This document shows positions 1 through 6,416 of a DNA stretch of 11,801 nt, piece after piece. The position numbers and the translations under genes are program-made. The notes below the pieces were generated by a model that had not been told where the DNA came from, did no database searches, and was given only the letters and a program-made list of their open reading frames with translations. The DNA lies in contig DAOM01000243.1 of assembly GCA_002501855.1 (NCBI GenBank), positions 1-11,801 on the forward strand. The letters are read 5' to 3'. Within the stretch, counting starts at the first letter, position 1. Each line of letters opens with the position of its first letter. The DNA comes from Candidatus Nitrosopolaris nunavutensis (lineage in GTDB: Archaea; Thermoproteota; Nitrososphaeria; Nitrososphaerales; Nitrososphaeraceae).

Positions 1-293
1 CCAGTGCCACTAAGTGATATAGTGGTATTAGCACTACCTGCAGTCGTAGCAGTAGTAGCAGCGGTAGTACTAATATTAGCAGTGGCAGATGTCACACCGG
101 GTCTTTGAACTCCAGTTGTAACAGGTTTTGGGGGAGCAGATATCCTATTAGCGAGCTGCGAAGCCATTGAATTTTGGCGTTTGACAACACAAAGCTGATT
201 ATGAACATCCATCATGCTTTCAAGAGTAAGCGGATTGCTATGTATCAAAAGGCAACCACAATCCGGACAAACATATTCTCTCTCCGAAGGCAT
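1..293 (-). CDS. Zinc-finger protein with Thr/Ala-rich tail, partial (runs off the left edge)
   Basis: An open frame starts at ATG 293-291 and stays open for 97 codons to the window edge, so only the N-terminal part is seen. Residues 9-35 carry a compact cysteine/histidine cluster (C9-P-D-C12-G-C14, H18, H31-x3-C35) that looks like a small CxxC...HxxxC zinc finger. A linker rich in Pro/Val/Gln follows, and from about residue 69 the chain is almost only Thr, Ala, Ser, Gly and Asn, an unstructured or surface-exposed tail. A TATA-like box lies 28 nt upstream of the ATG, which supports this start and a leaderless transcript. It is divergent from the methyltransferase at 547. The function is unknown; the finger suggests nucleic-acid or protein binding. 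Confidence 0.75.
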   Translation of the reverse strand, partial: MPSEREYVCPDCGCLLIHSNPLTLESMMDVHNQLCVVKRQNSMASQLANRISAPPKPVTTGVQRPGVTSATANISTTAATTATTAGSANTTISLSGT

Positions 294-315
294 GAGATTT
301 TCTATAAGAATAGTA

Positions 316-325
316 CTTATTTAAT
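316..325 (-). promoter_or_regulatory. TATA box of the partial zinc-finger gene
   Basis: On the minus strand the sequence reads ATTAAATAAG, centred about 28 nt before the ATG at 293, the usual distance from an archaeal TATA box to the transcription start. The transcript would have little or no leader. Confidence 0.55.
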
Positions 326-509
326 CCTTCTTAGAGCTCGATGAATGCCCCATGCGAAAGACGAATTAAAAGCTAAAAAATAAAAAATTAGTTCGGAATG
401 GGGACAAGAAAAGCAACAACGAAAAAAACGACAAGCAACAGACCTCAGATTTACAGATTGCGTCCATCGGTTCTATAGTTAATAGCTAAGGATTCCAAAA
501 AATATGTGA

Positions 510-519
510 AAATTAATAG
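510..519 (+). promoter_or_regulatory. TATA-like element of the UbiE-family methyltransferase gene
   Basis: AAATTAATAG is centred about 32 nt before the ATG at 547, which allows a leader of only a few bases. No Shine-Dalgarno sequence precedes the ATG. The rest of 294-546 is A/T-rich divergent intergenic DNA with no gene visible. Confidence 0.45.
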
Positions 520-546
520 CAAGGGTTCTTGCACTAGATTTCAGAG

Positions 547-1251
547 ATGTCAGGACTTGGTCATGGATACTGGGGTGAAGTTATCGAAGTGTTACGCTTT
601 GTAATTCCAGTGTACGACAAAGTAAACAGGGCCATTTCATTGGGAAAAGACATGAAATTCCGACTAAAAGGAATTCATGGACGCGTTCACCCGGGCAACC
701 TTCTGCTGGATGCCGGCTCAGGTTATGGGAATATGTCACGAATTGCGCTTAACGAAACGAATGGCACATCTAAGATTATCATGTATGATCCTATCCCTGA
801 AATGCTAGCTGCTGCAAAACATTTGTTCCTGCCAGGACCCTCGGAATTTACCATGTCCTCAGGAGTCTTCGAATATATGCCTTTTAGGAGCAATATCTTT
901 GACGCGGTTCTTTGTGGCTATTCGCTCCGAGACGCGATTCAGCTTCGACCGGCCGTTTCTGAGATCAGTAGAGTCCTGAAGCTCGGAGGAAGATTAATCA
1001 TTGTAGATCTTGGTAAACCTGATAATCCATTGATAGAGGCATGTGTATCTTTTTACTTGAGGCATATACTTAAGATCCTGGCCTTTGCAGTTGCAGGAAA
1101 GGCGGGGCTAAAATTTCAAACTCTCTATGGTACTTATTGTAGATGGCCAAAAAACTCTGAGCTTAATAACCTGTTAAAAGAATATTTTTCCAAAGTAGAC
1201 TTTGATACGGAGCTGCTGGGCGGAGCGGTTATCATCGCGGCATACAAATAG
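547..1251 (+). CDS. ubiE: UbiE/COQ5-family SAM-dependent methyltransferase (quinone-ring C-methyltransferase type)
   Basis: The product has 234 residues, the usual size for UbiE/MenG. The N-terminal stretch 19-39 (VIPVYDKVNRAISLG...) follows the family's YD..N...S.G pattern. SAM motif I is LLDAGSGYG at 53-61, an acidic D81 follows the second strand, PFRSNIFDAVLCGYSLRDA lies at 112-130 (compare the family's S/NFDAV..GFGLRN), and RVLKLGGRLIIVDLGKPD at 142-159 is the post-motif region. The tail retains the aromatic FY, YGTY and GG-containing C-terminal strand. UbiE/MenG enzymes methylate the ring of demethylmenaquinone or demethoxyubiquinone; menaquinones are the known thaumarchaeal quinones, so a menaquinone step is the likely job, but the substrate is inferred. 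It ends 3 bp before the stop of a possible small convergent gene. Confidence 0.85.
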   Translation: MSGLGHGYWGEVIEVLRFVIPVYDKVNRAISLGKDMKFRLKGIHGRVHPGNLLLDAGSGYGNMSRIALNETNGTSKIIMYDPIPEMLAAAKHLFLPGPSEFTMSSGVFEYMPFRSNIFDAVLCGYSLRDAIQLRPAVSEISRVLKLGGRLIIVDLGKPDNPLIEACVSFYLRHILKILAFAVAGKAGLKFQTLYGTYCRWPKNSELNNLLKEYFSKVDFDTELLGGAVIIAAYK

Positions 1252-1254
1252 GTC

Positions 1255-1398
1255 TCAATTACTTATCTTAAATAGCGACCATTGCCACACAACTGCCGAA
1301 ATTGTTAAGGTTTTTTGTTCTTGTTTAAGGATATCCTGAAAATTCTCCTTATCGTCGGCTGAAAAATGGATAACCCACTCTATTATACTCCGAGACAC
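1255..1398 (-). CDS. Possible small protein, 47 residues, unknown function
   Basis: A minus-strand frame runs from GTG 1398-1396 to TGA at 1257-1255 (47 residues) and is open for ten further codons upstream. The composition is protein-like: an amphipathic start (SRSIIEWVIHFSADD), a charged middle (KENFQDILKQEQK) and a hydrophobic aromatic end (AVVWQWSLFKISN). It converges on the methyltransferase with 3 bp between the stops. No clear ribosome site is seen, and the nearest TATA-like stretch is at about 1436-1446. It could instead be the C-terminal remnant of a longer gene or chance. I recognise no family. Confidence 0.35.
   Translation of the reverse strand: MSRSIIEWVIHFSADDKENFQDILKQEQKTLTISAVVWQWSLFKISN
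1311..1316 (+). terminator. T-run downstream of the methyltransferase gene
   Basis: Six consecutive T lie 60 nt after the methyltransferase stop, followed by the T-rich TTCTTGTTT. Archaeal transcription commonly ends at such U-rich tracts without a hairpin. Confidence 0.35.
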
Positions 1399-1428
1399 TC
1401 GGTGGGCAGTACCTGACGACGACCGTCA
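1390..1428. other. Two adjacent short hairpins upstream of the CoA ligase gene
   Basis: CCGAG-ACA-CTCGG (1390-1402) and TGACG-ACGAC-CGTCA (1414-1428) are perfect 5-bp stems 11 nt apart. A GGTTA...TAACC pair follows downstream. They sit about 110-150 nt before the CoA ligase start, upstream of its likely TATA box, so they are probably not in its leader. They also lie across the start of the possible minus-strand ORF. The role is unknown. Confidence 0.35.
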
Positions 1429-1497
1429 AGGGTTAGTAATTAGGCGAAGTTCGGGTTCGAATTTTTAACCGTAAGTACATGAAACTAACGCGTAAAG

Positions 1498-1504
1498 TTA
1501 AATA
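1498..1504 (+). promoter_or_regulatory. TATA box of the ADP-forming CoA ligase gene
   Basis: TTAAATA lies about 36 nt (centre) before the ATG at 1537 in an otherwise mixed region. The implied leader is about ten bases, with no Shine-Dalgarno sequence. Confidence 0.5.
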
Positions 1505-1536
1505 GAAGCTCTCTCAGCTTTTTTCTCGGTAATTGA

Positions 1537-3666
1537 ATGGTGAAAGAGGCTAAGCGGGTCCAAGAAATATTTGATGATATCATTTCAAAGAAGAATAAGG
1601 TAATAACAGAGGAATCTGCCAAAGAGATTTTGACTGAATATGGAATCAAAGTTCCGACGTACGCATTGGTCAAGACTGAATCAGAAGCCGTCGAAAAGGC
1701 AAAGCAGATCGGGTTCCCACTAGTCGCAAAAATCGTTTCTCCTGAGATTTTGCATAAAACTGACGTTAATGGAGTCAAGGTCGGGCTTGCTTCTGAAGCA
1801 GAAGTCCGGGAGACATTTGTGGACATGCAGGAGCGCCTCTCAAATCAATACGAAATTAAAGGAATACTACTTGAAAAGATGGTTCCGCCTGGAATCGAGC
1901 TAATCGTTGGTTTACAAAATGATCCACAGTTTGGGCCAGTTATTATGGTTGGGGTAGGCGGAATCAATACGGAAATTTTTAAAGATGTATCATTTAGGGT
2001 TCTACCGATCACAAAAGAAGATGCAATAGAGATGATCAACGATCTGAAAGGAAAGCAAATTTTGAAAGGATTCAGAGGTTCAGAATCCGTGGACATGGAT
2101 ATGTTAGGGAATGCAATAGTAAAGATTGGGAATCTTGGAACTGATATGGCTGCATACTACGAAAGTATCGATTTCAATCCTGTGATATCATATCCCCATG
2201 ATTATTATGTTGTCGATGCAAAAATAATTTTGAAGGAAAAGCCGCATTCAGAAGCCATTTCCAAATCCCAGCCAGACTCGAGCTACATGGATGTTTTCTT
2301 CAACGCCGGATCGATTGCATTGATTGGCGCATCCCCAGAAGGGGGCAAAGTGGGAAATTCTGTCTTCGAAAGTCTCGTGAAGCATGAATACAAAGGAAAG
2401 GTCTTTCCAGTCAACGCAAAGGGATACCCTGAAATTATGGGTATCAAGGCATACAAGAGCCTCGAGGATATAGGCGAGCCTGTGGAAGTAGTAGTAGTTA
2501 CAGTCGATCTCAGGTTTGTACCGGACTTGTTGAAAAGCTGTGGAAAGAAGAATATCCATAACATGGTCATCATATCCGGCGGAGGAAAAGAACTTGGAGG
2601 AGAGCGTGCTGCTATCGAACAACAGATCAAGGAACTTTCGAGTCAGCTGAAGGTAAGAATTATCGGACCCAACTGCATTGGAATGTTTAATGGCGAAAAC
2701 CGCCTTGACTGCGCATTCCAAGGTCATGAGCGGATGTTAAGACCACAGAATGGTCACGTTGCTTTTCTCTCCCAGAGTGGAACTGTAGGCATTGCATTTA
2801 TGGAAACAGCTGACGCCTTTGGGATGAGCAAGATGATTTCATATGGCAACAGGTCTGACGTTGACGAGGCAGACATGATCTGGTACCTTTCGAAGGATCC
2901 TCAGACAAAGGTTATCGGTCTGTACGTAGAGGGACTTGGCGACGGACGCAAATTTATGAATACTGCTAAGAAAGTAATACATGAAGCAAAGAAGCCGGTA
3001 GTTGTGTTCAAGAACGGCAGGACTACTAGAGGTGCAAAGCAGGCCCTGTCGCACACAGGATCCCTTGGCGGTTCGTATGCAGTTGTTAAAGGAGCATTAG
3101 ACCAAGCAGGAATAATTTCGGTTAATAGCTACGAAGAGCTCACCGGATCGCTTAAGGCATTGATATGGCAACCCGTTCCGAACGGTAGTAGAGTCGCGAT
3201 GGTTACGAATGGCGCAGGCCCGGTTATAGCAGCTATCGATCATTTTGAAGAACTAGGATTGGTGGTCGCCGAAATTAGCGAACCCAGCAAGAGAGCATTT
3301 AAGGAGCATTACCCACCGACCTATGTAGTAGGAAATCCGTGCGATATTACAGGTTCGGCCAGTGCGGATGACTATCGATTCGCTATCCAAACCTTCATCG
3401 ATGACCCAAATGTGGATATCATCATGCCCTGGTTCGTATTCCAAGACGACCCGTTGGAAGAGACCATCATCGATGTATTGGCAGAGTTCCAGAAGCAGAA
3501 GAAAAAACCGATATTAGTTGGGGCAATGGGTGGACCGTTTACTCAAAAGATCTCGGATCAAATCGAAGATCACAACGTTCCTGTCTACCACTCCGTAACT
3601 TCTTGGGTAAGTGCAGCTGGAAGTCTGGCAAAGTGGTCAAAAGTATTGACAGGAACACAGCACTAA
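1537..3666 (+). CDS. Acyl-CoA synthetase (ADP-forming), fused beta-alpha form; probable 3-hydroxypropionate- or 4-hydroxybutyrate-CoA ligase
   Basis: The 709 residues hold both subunits of the NDP-forming acyl-CoA synthetase family in the order beta then alpha. Residues 1-232 form an ATP-grasp domain: [19 protein letters not shown] at 63-81 (H73 fits the beta-side phospho-histidine region), [19 protein letters not shown] at 119-137, and IDFNPV at 211-216. Residues 252-385 are the CoA-binding Rossmann domain ([14 protein letters not shown] at 260-273, IIGPNCIG at 375-382). Residues 405-709 are the succinyl-CoA-ligase-like part with LSQSGTVG (411-418) and the catalytic phospho-histidine H506 in SHTGSLGG. 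The enzyme makes acyl-CoA from acid, CoA and ATP, giving ADP and phosphate. In Nitrosopumilus maritimus two such enzymes activate 3-hydroxypropionate and 4-hydroxybutyrate for carbon fixation; sequence alone does not tell me which this is. All key residues are intact. It is transcribed alone from its own promoter. Confidence 0.93.
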   Translation: MVKEAKRVQEIFDDIISKKNKVITEESAKEILTEYGIKVPTYALVKTESEAVEKAKQIGFPLVAKIVSPEILHKTDVNGVKVGLASEAEVRETFVDMQERLSNQYEIKGILLEKMVPPGIELIVGLQNDPQFGPVIMVGVGGINTEIFKDVSFRVLPITKEDAIEMINDLKGKQILKGFRGSESVDMDMLGNAIVKIGNLGTDMAAYYESIDFNPVISYPHDYYVVDAKIILKEKPHSEAISKSQPDSSYMDVFFNAGSIALIGASPEGGKVGNSVFESLVKHEYKGKVFPVNAKGYPEIMGIKAYKSLEDIGEPVEVVVVTVDLRFVPDLLKSCGKKNIHNMVIISGGGKELGGERAAIEQQIKELSSQLKVRIIGPNCIGMFNGENRLDCAFQGHERMLRPQNGHVAFLSQSGTVGIAFMETADAFGMSKMISYGNRSDVDEADMIWYLSKDPQTKVIGLYVEGLGDGRKFMNTAKKVIHEAKKPVVVFKNGRTTRGAKQALSHTGSLGGSYAVVKGALDQAGIISVNSYEELTGSLKALIWQPVPNGSRVAMVTNGAGPVIAAIDHFEELGLVVAEISEPSKRAFKEHYPPTYVVGNPCDITGSASADDYRFAIQTFIDDPNVDIIMPWFVFQDDPLEETIIDVLAEFQKQKKKPILVGAMGGPFTQKISDQIEDHNVPVYHSVTSWVSAAGSLAKWSKVLTGTQH

Positions 3667-3680
3667 CACTTGTCCTGTTA

Positions 3681-3725
3681 TCATTATTTTTATTGATATT
3701 GTCACGTTAGTTTTTATTATATTAT
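3681..3725 (+). terminator. T-rich tract after the CoA ligase gene
   Basis: Two T5 runs (3687-3691 and the GTTTTTATT near 3712) and alternating ATT follow within 60 nt of the stop, as expected for U-rich archaeal termination. An 8-bp inverted pair, CTGTTATC (3675-3682) and GATAACAG (3740-3747), brackets the tract; it may be chance. Confidence 0.4.
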
Positions 3726-3807
3726 TATTAGCATCTCCTGATAACAGCTCTGTAAGAAATCTAGTTAATTGTATAGTACGCAAAATGGAGATTAACGACG
3801 AGCGAAG

Positions 3808-3830
3808 GAAAAGGTTATTATATTTATAAG
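3808..3830 (+). promoter_or_regulatory. BRE and TATA box of the iron-sulfur carrier gene
   Basis: The purine-rich GGAAAAGG (3808-3814, BRE-like) is followed by TTATATTTATAAG (3818-3830), the best TATA box in the window. Its centre is about 23 nt before ATG 3846, so the transcript starts at or next to that ATG. This favours 3846 over the TTG at 3837. Confidence 0.7.
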
Positions 3831-3845
3831 CCGTAGTTGAGTTTA

Positions 3846-4196
3846 ATGGAAAGCGCAGAACAAAGTCAGGTCGTCACTGTTAGCCCAAAGGCGGCTCAGA
3901 AGGTTGGAGAATTTATGAAGCAGGAAGGCAAAGATAACCTCTTCTTAAGAGTATATGTTTCGGGTGGTGGTTGTTCTGGCCTCTCGTATGGAATGGGATT
4001 TGAAGAAAAATCTGAAGAAGATGACCACATCATTGAACAAAATGGAGTGAAAGTTCTGATAGATGGTTATAGCCAAAGATATCTTAAAGGCGCAAACATC
4101 GACTACATCGAGAGCCTGATGGGAGCCGGTTTCAAAATTAATAATCCTAACGTAACAAAGAGCTGTTCGTGCGGACATTCGTTTAGCACAGAATAA
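3846..4196 (+). CDS. A-type iron-sulfur cluster carrier (HesB/IscA/ErpA family)
   Basis: The product has 116 residues from ATG 3846; an in-frame TTG at 3837 would add three residues, but the TATA box fits the ATG. The three cluster ligands of the family are present with typical spacing: C43 in VSGGGCSGLSYGMGF, then C107 and C109 in SCSCGHSF at the C-terminus (63 residues between C43 and C107). The GAGFKINNPN segment before them is also family-typical. A-type carriers bind a [4Fe-4S] or [2Fe-2S] cluster and hand it to target enzymes in the cytoplasm; in this lineage the targets would include many iron-sulfur enzymes, for example 4-hydroxybutyryl-CoA dehydratase (inference). It is monocistronic and converges on glutamate dehydrogenase. 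Confidence 0.92.
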   Translation: MESAEQSQVVTVSPKAAQKVGEFMKQEGKDNLFLRVYVSGGGCSGLSYGMGFEEKSEEDDHIIEQNGVKVLIDGYSQRYLKGANIDYIESLMGAGFKINNPNVTKSCSCGHSFSTE

Positions 4197-4242
4197 AGGT
4201 AAAGTAATAGTAAAGTTCGTGACATCCAATCTCGACCGGTGA

Positions 4243-4263
4243 GAGTATCACTTCCAAATACTC
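4243..4263. terminator. Hairpin between the convergent carrier and glutamate dehydrogenase genes
   Basis: GAGTAT-CACTTCCAA-ATACTC forms a 6-bp stem in the 81-bp gap between the two stop codons. It lacks a T-run, so its use as a bidirectional terminator is a guess from position. Confidence 0.3.
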
Positions 4264-4277
4264 ATTATGCCAGTCGA

Positions 4278-5555
4278 TTAAGGCCATAATCCTCTAATTT
4301 TTATTGCATCGACTACTCGATTTATCGCTAAGACTGTGCTAGCTTTTCGCATATTGACTTGGTATTTATCATGCGTAGTATAAATGTCTGAAAATGCCCG
4401 TGTTATGTTCTTGTCAAGCATCTCGTTTACTTGGTTTTCGCTCCAGGATTCTCTTCTAAGGTTTTGAAGCCATTCGAAATAAGAAACAGTCACACCACCT
4501 CCGTTGGCAAGGACGTCAGGGATTACTAGGGTTTTATTTTTGTATAGAATATCGTCCGCCTCCGGGGTAGTAGGACCGTTGGCGGCTTCGGCCACAATCT
4601 TGGCGCTAATTTTCGGAGCGTTCTTTTTGGTGATCTGATTTTCAAGGGCCGCAGGGATCAGTAAGGTACAATCTGTCTCAAGCACCTCTTCATTAGTAAT
4701 CAACTTGCTTTCCGGGAATCCAACTACCGAACCCTTTTTCTCTTTATGTTTCCTCAATGCCCCAATCTGAATACCATTTTTGTTGTACACACCTCCCTTC
4801 GAATCAGAGACAGCTATAACTTTTGCACCCTGTTCCTCTAAGAACTGGGCGGCGAATTGGCCTGCGTTTCCAAATCCCTGTACTGCCACGGTGGCAGTAT
4901 GCATGTTAAGCTTCAACTTAGTAGCAGCTTCGCGTACTGTAAACGATAATCCCCTTCCGGTAGCTTCGGTCCTCCCAAGGGAGCCACCTATGGCCAGCGG
5001 TTTACCCGTAATGACCTCAGGCTGAACATAGTTTCCCTTAAGTGCAGAGTACGTGTCCATAATCCATGCCATCTCCTTTCCTCCAGTATAAACATCGGGC
5101 GCTGGAATATCCGTGTGCGGTCCGATAATATCAGCTATCGCATATGCATACCGTCTCGTCATGCGTTCGAGTTCAAGATCCGACATTTGTTTTGGATTGC
5201 AAATAACGCCTCCCTTGCCTCCTCCGTAAGGGATATCGGCTATGGCACATTTCCAAGTCATCCACATAGACAGTGCCTTCACCTCTTCAATTGTGACCTG
5301 CGGATGGTATCTGATACCGCCTTTATACGGACCCCTTGCATCATTATGTTGTGATCGAAATCCTGTGAAAACACGGATCTCGTTGTTATCCAATCTCACG
5401 GGAATTGAAACAATAAGAACCCGCTTTGGATGGGCCAATATCTGATGTAACCCATTGTCAAGTTTGATTAACTTTGCCGCCTCGTCTAACTGTTCAAGGG
5501 CTACCTCAAAGGGATCAATTGTCGAAACATTTCGGGAATCTGACATTATATACAT
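4278..5555 (-). CDS. gdhA: Glutamate dehydrogenase
   Basis: The 425-residue product matches the usual length of hexameric archaeal glutamate dehydrogenases. The N-terminal dimerisation/substrate domain (about 1-190) has RGPYKGGIRYHP (74-85, K78 binds glutamate), MTWKCAIADIPYGGGKGGV (99-117, catalytic K114 and K102) and DIPAPDV with D154. The Rossmann domain (about 195-350) has VAVQGFGNAGQFAA (223-236), D251 in AVSDSKGG at the end of strand 2, and AEAANGPTTPEAD (322-334). The C-terminus returns with NGGGVTVSYFEWLQN (351-365). It interconverts 2-oxoglutarate plus ammonium and glutamate with NAD(P)H, a main ammonium-assimilation step; the cofactor preference is not resolved. Two in-frame ATGs (5555 and 5546) are possible; the TATA box at 5573-5580 fits both. 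Confidence 0.95.
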   Translation of the reverse strand: MYIMSDSRNVSTIDPFEVALEQLDEAAKLIKLDNGLHQILAHPKRVLIVSIPVRLDNNEIRVFTGFRSQHNDARGPYKGGIRYHPQVTIEEVKALSMWMTWKCAIADIPYGGGKGGVICNPKQMSDLELERMTRRYAYAIADIIGPHTDIPAPDVYTGGKEMAWIMDTYSALKGNYVQPEVITGKPLAIGGSLGRTEATGRGLSFTVREAATKLKLNMHTATVAVQGFGNAGQFAAQFLEEQGAKVIAVSDSKGGVYNKNGIQIGALRKHKEKKGSVVGFPESKLITNEEVLETDCTLLIPAALENQITKKNAPKISAKIVAEAANGPTTPEADDILYKNKTLVIPDVLANGGGVTVSYFEWLQNLRRESWSENQVNEMLDKNITRAFSDIYTTHDKYQVNMRKASTVLAINRVVDAIKIRGLWP

Positions 5556-5572
5556 TCTCTGAAAAAATTGAT

Positions 5573-5580
5573 GTATTTAA
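5573..5580 (-). promoter_or_regulatory. TATA box of gdhA
   Basis: TTAAATAC on the minus strand is centred about 22 nt from ATG 5555 and 31 nt from ATG 5546. The spacing predicts transcription starting close to these codons; if it starts inside the first ATG, the second would be the real start. Confidence 0.6.
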
Positions 5581-5708
5581 GTGTTCAAGGTCGAAAGTTA
5601 TGGACTTTATAGGAAATTGATCAATAGACGTACACTATGTTAAACCTGGTTTGTTCACGTATTGCAAAATGACTATACCATTATAATCGTAAATAATTAC
5701 CGGCTAAT

Positions 5709-5737
5709 TAAAAAAATAAGTGAATTCCAAAAGGAAA
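5709..5737 (-). terminator. Hairpin plus T-run downstream of the tatA-like gene
   Basis: Read on the minus strand, a short TTCC-TTTT-GGAA hairpin (5736-5725) is followed eight nt later by seven T (5716-5710), 24-50 nt after the tatA-like stop codon. Confidence 0.5.
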
Positions 5738-5759
5738 TGTCAGACTATGTTTAAGACGT

Positions 5760-6098
5760 TTAACGGTGTAAACTTCTTGAAATTAATGAGCGTATTTCAT
5801 CGTCTGTCTTCCCCAGACAGTCTATGTGTAGTGATCGCGCAATAGCCTCCAGCTTTTCGTGTTCCGAGGCAACTGGTCCATCAATTCTAGTGCCCATGAG
5901 ATGCATTTTGTTATCTTCCATAGGTGTTGCTGCTGTCGTAGCATTTTCAATTTCCTTCCTCAATAATTCCCGGGCCCTTTGATATTCCCCCATGGCTTTT
6001 CCGACTGTCTTTGATATCTGTGGGACCTTCTTTGTTCCAAATAATAGAAAGAGGGCAAGCATTGCAATAATTATCCACTCAGATCCCCCTATATTCAT
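5760..6098 (-). CDS. tatA: TatA/E-type Sec-independent (twin-arginine) translocase protein with a C-terminal extension
   Basis: From ATG 6098 the product has 112 residues. Residues 1-22 (MNIGGSEWIIIAMLALFLLFG) are the short N-terminal membrane helix. FGTKKVPQISKTVGKAMGEYQRARELL follows at about 20-47: the FG hinge and the amphipathic helix are the TatA/E signature. From about 65 the tail is unusual for the family and looks like a small folded two-helix unit (LEAIARSLHIDCLGKTDDEI then RSLISRSL). TatA oligomers form the pore that passes folded proteins with RR signal peptides across the membrane. The frame is open to a TTG at 6125, but the TATA box AATATATTG overlaps that codon, so ATG 6098 is chosen. 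No tatC is in the window. Confidence 0.87.
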   Translation of the reverse strand: MNIGGSEWIIIAMLALFLLFGTKKVPQISKTVGKAMGEYQRARELLRKEIENATTAATPMEDNKMHLMGTRIDGPVASEHEKLEAIARSLHIDCLGKTDDEIRSLISRSLHR

Positions 6099-6125
6099 TT
6101 GAAATGCGGAAAAAATGAGTACCAA

Positions 6126-6135
6126 TATATTTTTC
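6126..6135 (-). promoter_or_regulatory. TATA box of the tatA-like gene
   Basis: AAAATATATT on the minus strand lies about 32 nt before ATG 6098 and directly before the alternative TTG at 6125. It therefore rules against the longer start. The remaining DNA up to 6385 is divergent intergenic sequence in which I see no gene. Confidence 0.6.
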
Positions 6136-6385
6136 TACCTACTTTCCCTGATACATAATATCAAGCCAACACTAATTAAAGAATTAGCTGAAATATATTG
6201 CTACGCCTTTTTTAGGTCTGAGCCACACTTGATGTCACGCCCTACTTTCTTATCTCTCCTTAGGACGGCAAACGATTGGACAAAGATTCGCACATTGTCA
6301 ATTTAAAATTAAAAAGCTGTAGTAAACATGCTGGTTGATAATCTATGGAGAATTGAACTGATGTTAGACGTGGTTAACCTTTAGG

Positions 6386-6394
6386 TTTATCTAT
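6386..6394 (+). promoter_or_regulatory. TATA-like box of the 514-residue surface protein gene
   Basis: TTTATCTAT is centred 27 nt before the TTG at 6417, the distance expected for a leaderless transcript starting at that TTG. No ATG is available before the membrane helix. Confidence 0.45.
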
Positions 6395-6416
6395 CCCTCA
6401 GGATCTACGGTTATAG

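Noticed and set aside
10..75. Short tandem repeat (AGTAGTAGCAGCGGTAGTA-like)
   Set aside because: It is explained as Thr/Ala codons (ACT/GCT) of the partial minus-strand gene.
1431..1472. tRNA-like 3' end (GGGTTCGAAT inside a GGTTA...TAACC pair)
   Set aside because: The T-loop string is present but the bases on either side do not pair as a T-stem, and no D or anticodon arm can be placed upstream.
3837..3845. TTG start for the iron-sulfur carrier
   Set aside because: The TATA box places the transcript start at about 3846, where an ATG stands; the TTG would lie too near the TATA box.
6099..6125. TTG start for the tatA-like gene
   Set aside because: The TATA box directly abuts this codon, so it cannot be in the transcript; ATG 6098 gives the family's usual short N-terminus.
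6115..6306. 63-codon plus-strand frame
   Set aside because: It starts inside the promoter and first codons of the divergent tatA-like gene, and its composition is not convincing.
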